Shown one piece after another: positions 61,968-64,000 of a DNA stretch of 64,000 nucleotides (positions are counted from its first letter, which is position 1; every line of letters starts with the position of its first letter). The notes below the pieces were generated by a model. The model made no database searches and was not told the DNA's origin. It worked only from the letters and a program-made list of their open reading frames with translations. The position numbers and the translations under genes were made by a program. The stretch is from JAKIYB01 sp964590255 (GTDB lineage Bacteria; Armatimonadota; Hebobacteria; CAIYQO01): assembly GCA_964590255.1 (NCBI GenBank), contig CAZPYA010000015.1, positions 1 to 64,000 of the forward strand. Reading direction: 5' to 3'.

Positions 61968-62027
61968 ATGTTCGCGATGGTCATTGCTGCCGGGCCCCTG
62001 GTGTGTCTCCTGGACGGGTGTGCGTAG
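61968..62027 (+). CDS. Probable 19-residue leader peptide upstream of rsgA
   Basis: ATG 61968 has a strong GAAAGGAG six bases upstream, better than that of rsgA itself. The frame reads MFAMVIAAGPLVCLLDGCA and ends in TAG. It lies directly behind a consensus promoter and ahead of a stable hairpin (62059-62093). The arrangement suggests translation-dependent attenuation of rsgA. The peptide is hydrophobic and not rich in one amino acid. It is not conserved to my knowledge. Confidence 0.5.
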   Translation: MFAMVIAAGPLVCLLDGCA

Positions 62028-62058
62028 GCCGTGTGCGGCTGAATTCGCGCAGGTATCC

Positions 62059-62093
62059 CGCCGTGGGCGCGCCAAGGGGCGACTCCCACGGCG
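62059..62093 (+). terminator. Hairpin, possible attenuator, before rsgA
   Basis: CGCCGTGGG and CCCACGGCG pair perfectly around an inner GCGCC/GGCG stem, followed by TTGTGTTT. Its position between the leader peptide and rsgA fits a conditional terminator. Confidence 0.5.
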
Positions 62094-62144
62094 TTGTGTT
62101 TGGTCCGGCTCGCCGGACACGTATGCAAAAACAGGATACCTGAA

Positions 62145-63200
62145 ATGACCTTGATCGAATATGGGTGGAACGCGCGCCTCAACGAGCTGTTCGCGCCCCA
62201 CGCGGACGCCGGCTACGAGCCCGGACGCGTCACCCAGCAACATAAAGCCCGCTACGTCCTCGCGACGGCGGCGGGCGAAATCGCCGGCGTCGTCACCGGC
62301 AAACTCCTGCACCAGGCCGATACGCGGGTGGACCTGCCCGCGGTGGGCGACTGGGTGGCGCTGCGGCGCCATGACGATCTCGCCACGATCCACGCGCTCC
62401 TGCCCCGGCACAGCCAGTTTATTCGCAAGGTGCCGGGCGTACGGCTGGAGCCACAGGTGGTGTCGGCGAATATCGACACCATCTTCCTACTCGTTGGCCT
62501 GGACGGCAACTTCAGCCTGGCGCGCATCGAGCGCTACACCGCCGCCGCCTGGGAGAGCGGCGCCCGCCCGGTGGTGCTGCTCACCAAGGCCGACCTGTGC
62601 CCGGACGTGCCGGCGCGGCTGGCCGCGGCGCAGGCCGTCGCCGGCGGCGCGTCCGTGCATGCCATCAGCGCGCCGGAAGGGGTGGGCCTCGCGGCGGTGC
62701 ACAGCTACCTGTCGTCCGGCGAGACGGGCGCGCTGCTCGGTTCCTCCGGCGTGGGCAAATCCACGCTGCTCAATGCCTTGCTCGGTGACGAACGCCAGCA
62801 GACGCAGGCCATCCGCGCCGACGACAGCAAAGGACGGCACACCACCACGTCTCGCCAGCTCTTCCGCCTGCCCGGCGGGGCGCTGATGATCGACACCCCG
62901 GGCATGCGCGAACTGCAGCTCTGGGAGGCGGAGGAGGGCGTCGAGGAGACCTTCGCCGACATCGAGGCGCTGGCGACGGACTGCCGCTTCGCCGATTGCC
63001 GCCACGCCGGCGAGGCCGGCTGCGCGGTGCAGGCCGCGCTGGAAGCAGGACGCATCGATGCCCGCCGCTGGGCCAGCTTCCAGAAGCTGCGGCGCGAGCT
63101 CACCTTCCTCGCCTCGCGCGAGGACGACGACGCCTACCGCGCGCGCCGGCGCCGAGAAAAGGCGCTGGGCAAGGCGATCAAGCGGCTGAAGAAGGGGTGA
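62145..63200 (+). CDS. rsgA: Ribosome small-subunit-dependent GTPase A
   Basis: The 351-residue GTPase has an N-terminal OB-fold (about 35-105) and a circularly permuted GTPase domain in which G4 (LLTKADL) precedes G1 (LGSSGVGKSTLLNALLG) and G3 (MIDTPGMREL). The C-terminal zinc knuckle CRFADCRHAGEAGC and the basic tail complete the family. It checks 30S maturation. ATG 62145 has AGGA upstream; a longer frame from 62094 starts in the attenuator hairpin. Confidence 0.95.
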   Translation: MTLIEYGWNARLNELFAPHADAGYEPGRVTQQHKARYVLATAAGEIAGVVTGKLLHQADTRVDLPAVGDWVALRRHDDLATIHALLPRHSQFIRKVPGVRLEPQVVSANIDTIFLLVGLDGNFSLARIERYTAAAWESGARPVVLLTKADLCPDVPARLAAAQAVAGGASVHAISAPEGVGLAAVHSYLSSGETGALLGSSGVGKSTLLNALLGDERQQTQAIRADDSKGRHTTTSRQLFRLPGGALMIDTPGMRELQLWEAEEGVEETFADIEALATDCRFADCRHAGEAGCAVQAALEAGRIDARRWASFQKLRRELTFLASREDDDAYRARRRREKALGKAIKRLKKG

Positions 63201-63204
63201 GCCT

Positions 63205-63238
63205 CGCCTGGGAGGCCGGACGACCGGCCTCCCAGGCG
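63205..63238 (+). terminator. Hairpin after rsgA
   Basis: CGCCTGGGAGGCCGG and CCGGCCTCCCAGGCG form a perfect 15-bp stem with a 4-nt loop, 5 bp after the rsgA stop. No T-run follows. Confidence 0.6.
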
Positions 63239-63305
63239 CCTGATTGACAGCCAACCGGGATATCGATAATAAGAGGAATCATTCGCGCTCTTGAAAGGAG
63301 TTGCC

Positions 63306-63704
63306 ATGCGCACCCGCGGGTTTACCCTTATTGAACTGCTGGTCGTCATGGCCATCATCGCGATCCTGGCCGCCATCCTCTTCCCCGTCTTCGCGAAAGC
63401 GCGCGAGAAAGCCCGGCAGAACACCTGCATGAGCAATCAGCGCCAGATCGCCGTCGAACTCCAGATGTGGGCGCAGGACCACGAGGAATACCTGCCCAAC
63501 CAGAAAACGGTCTGGAGCGGCCTGGGCCTAACGCCCAAAATCCTCCAGTGCATGACCGCCGGCAAAAATGTCGCCAACGCCTATGGCTACAACTACAACG
63601 TCTCCGGCGTCACCCTGGGCGACATCACCTTTCCCACGGTAACGGTTCCGACTGCGACTGCGAAGAAGGACAACAGGAATCCACCCCGTCCCCGGCGAAT
63701 GTAA
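63306..63704 (+). CDS. Type II pseudopilin-like protein (short)
   Basis: The 132-residue protein has a class III signal: RTRG/FTLIELLVVMAIIAIL, with cleavage after Gly and Glu5 of the mature protein. FPVFAKAREKARQNTCMSNQ is the continuation I associate with Armatimonadota prepilins. The usual C-terminal HxxGxNxxFxDGH segment is missing. The product ends in the basic, unconserved KKDNRNPPRPRRM, so a frameshift or truncation around 63650 is likely. AAGGAG lies six bases before ATG 63306. Confidence 0.8.
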   Translation: MRTRGFTLIELLVVMAIIAILAAILFPVFAKAREKARQNTCMSNQRQIAVELQMWAQDHEEYLPNQKTVWSGLGLTPKILQCMTAGKNVANAYGYNYNVSGVTLGDITFPTVTVPTATAKKDNRNPPRPRRM

Positions 63705-63721
63705 AGGCAGGAACCTTGCAC

Positions 63722-64000
63722 ATGGAGGTCGCCTTGTCCGCATTGCCGCGATATGCCTGGGTGCTGCCGTTCGTGCTGCTGCTGGCGGCGGCAGGGATCA
63801 TGTTCGGGCCGCAACTGCGGCGAAGCCCCCTGCCGCCGAATGCGCCTGCCGCGCCGGCGCCGGTCGCCATTACGGACGCGGTGCCCGGCTGGCGCAAGGT
63901 GCACGTCTACGTGGCGCTGTGCGATAACGCCCACCAGGGCATCGTGCCGGTGCCGAAAGCCATCGGCAACGGGCAAGACCCGGCGCGGAACCTCTACTGG
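63722..64000 (+). CDS. Uncharacterised exported/membrane protein (3' partial)
   Basis: ATG 63722 opens a frame that continues past the window end. It has an N-terminal hydrophobic segment (YAWVLPFVLLLAAAGIMFG), a Pro/Ala linker, then VHVYVALCDNAHQGIVPVPK and AIGNGQDPARNLYW. The YVALCDNxxQGIVPVPxxxGNGQDPxxNLYW block is one I recall from a widespread bacterial family without known function. A modest AGGAA lies upstream. It begins 17 bp after the prepilin stop. Confidence 0.6.
   Translation, partial: MEVALSALPRYAWVLPFVLLLAAAGIMFGPQLRRSPLPPNAPAAPAPVAITDAVPGWRKVHVYVALCDNAHQGIVPVPKAIGNGQDPARNLYW

Overview
The window is a GC-rich bacterial chromosome segment whose best overall fit is Armatimonadota or a close relative. 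This is an inference from gene content, not a search result. The prepilin at 63.3 kb has the FTLIELLVVMAIIAILAAI signal followed by FPVFAKAREKAR, a pattern I associate with that phylum. Secreted carbohydrate-active proteins are abundant. A KdsD-type arabinose-5-phosphate isomerase and a heptose-kinase-like PfkB protein suggest a diderm envelope with Kdo/LPS. No rRNA, tRNA or CRISPR array was seen.

Layout. 0-1.4 kb: right end of an IS21-type element (istB), apparently inserted into an older IS1-like remnant, beside a diguanylate cyclase that has lost its GGDEF domain. 1.6-12.4 kb: multi-PAS histidine kinase with a receiver partner, a secreted hydrolase, a TIM-barrel-like protein, kdsD with an acyltransferase-like gene, and lpd. 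12.5-16.5 kb: two copies of a palindromic element flank a sialidase-like gene, followed by a glycyl radical enzyme. 16.6-21.5 kb: rlmN, msrB and the conserved rpmH-rnpA-yidD-yidC-jag operon. 21.7-30 kb: PPC protein, class II aldolase, a MoxR-DUF4350-DUF4129-membrane protein operon, a cluster of DnaA-box-like sequences, a receiver protein and a ComEA-like protein.

30-42.4 kb is the accessory part. It holds a gene remnant, a strikingly AT-rich two-gene module (DUF6575-like protein plus a small partner) with a nested palindrome upstream, a giant heparinase-like protein, a TIM-barrel epimerase operon, and a GH2 glycosidase gene split by an 83-bp MITE. The MITE has perfect 13-bp terminal repeats and a 5-bp target duplication, and removing it restores the reading frame. 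Transposase scraps lie around it.

42.4-64 kb: ribosomal protein S1, a HAD hydrolase, a RAYT transposase bracketed by REP palindromes, a PfkB kinase, an AbrB-type regulator whose promoter carries a palindrome, and an RND efflux pair with an enlarged transporter. Next come the start of the dcw cluster (mraZ-rsmH-ftsL-like-ftsI-like) with 10-bp-periodic repeats near mraZ, a soluble histidine kinase, a glycosidase-like protein lacking the usual catalytic motifs, an aldo/keto reductase with ferredoxin-like cysteines, rsgA behind a probable leader peptide and hairpin, a short prepilin, and the start of an uncharacterised gene.

The most unusual items are the AT-rich module with its nested palindrome (30.3-32.3 kb), the MITE-split glycosidase (39.5 kb), the DnaA-box cluster (28.6 kb), the phased repeats upstream of mraZ, the RAYT/REP unit and the rsgA leader.
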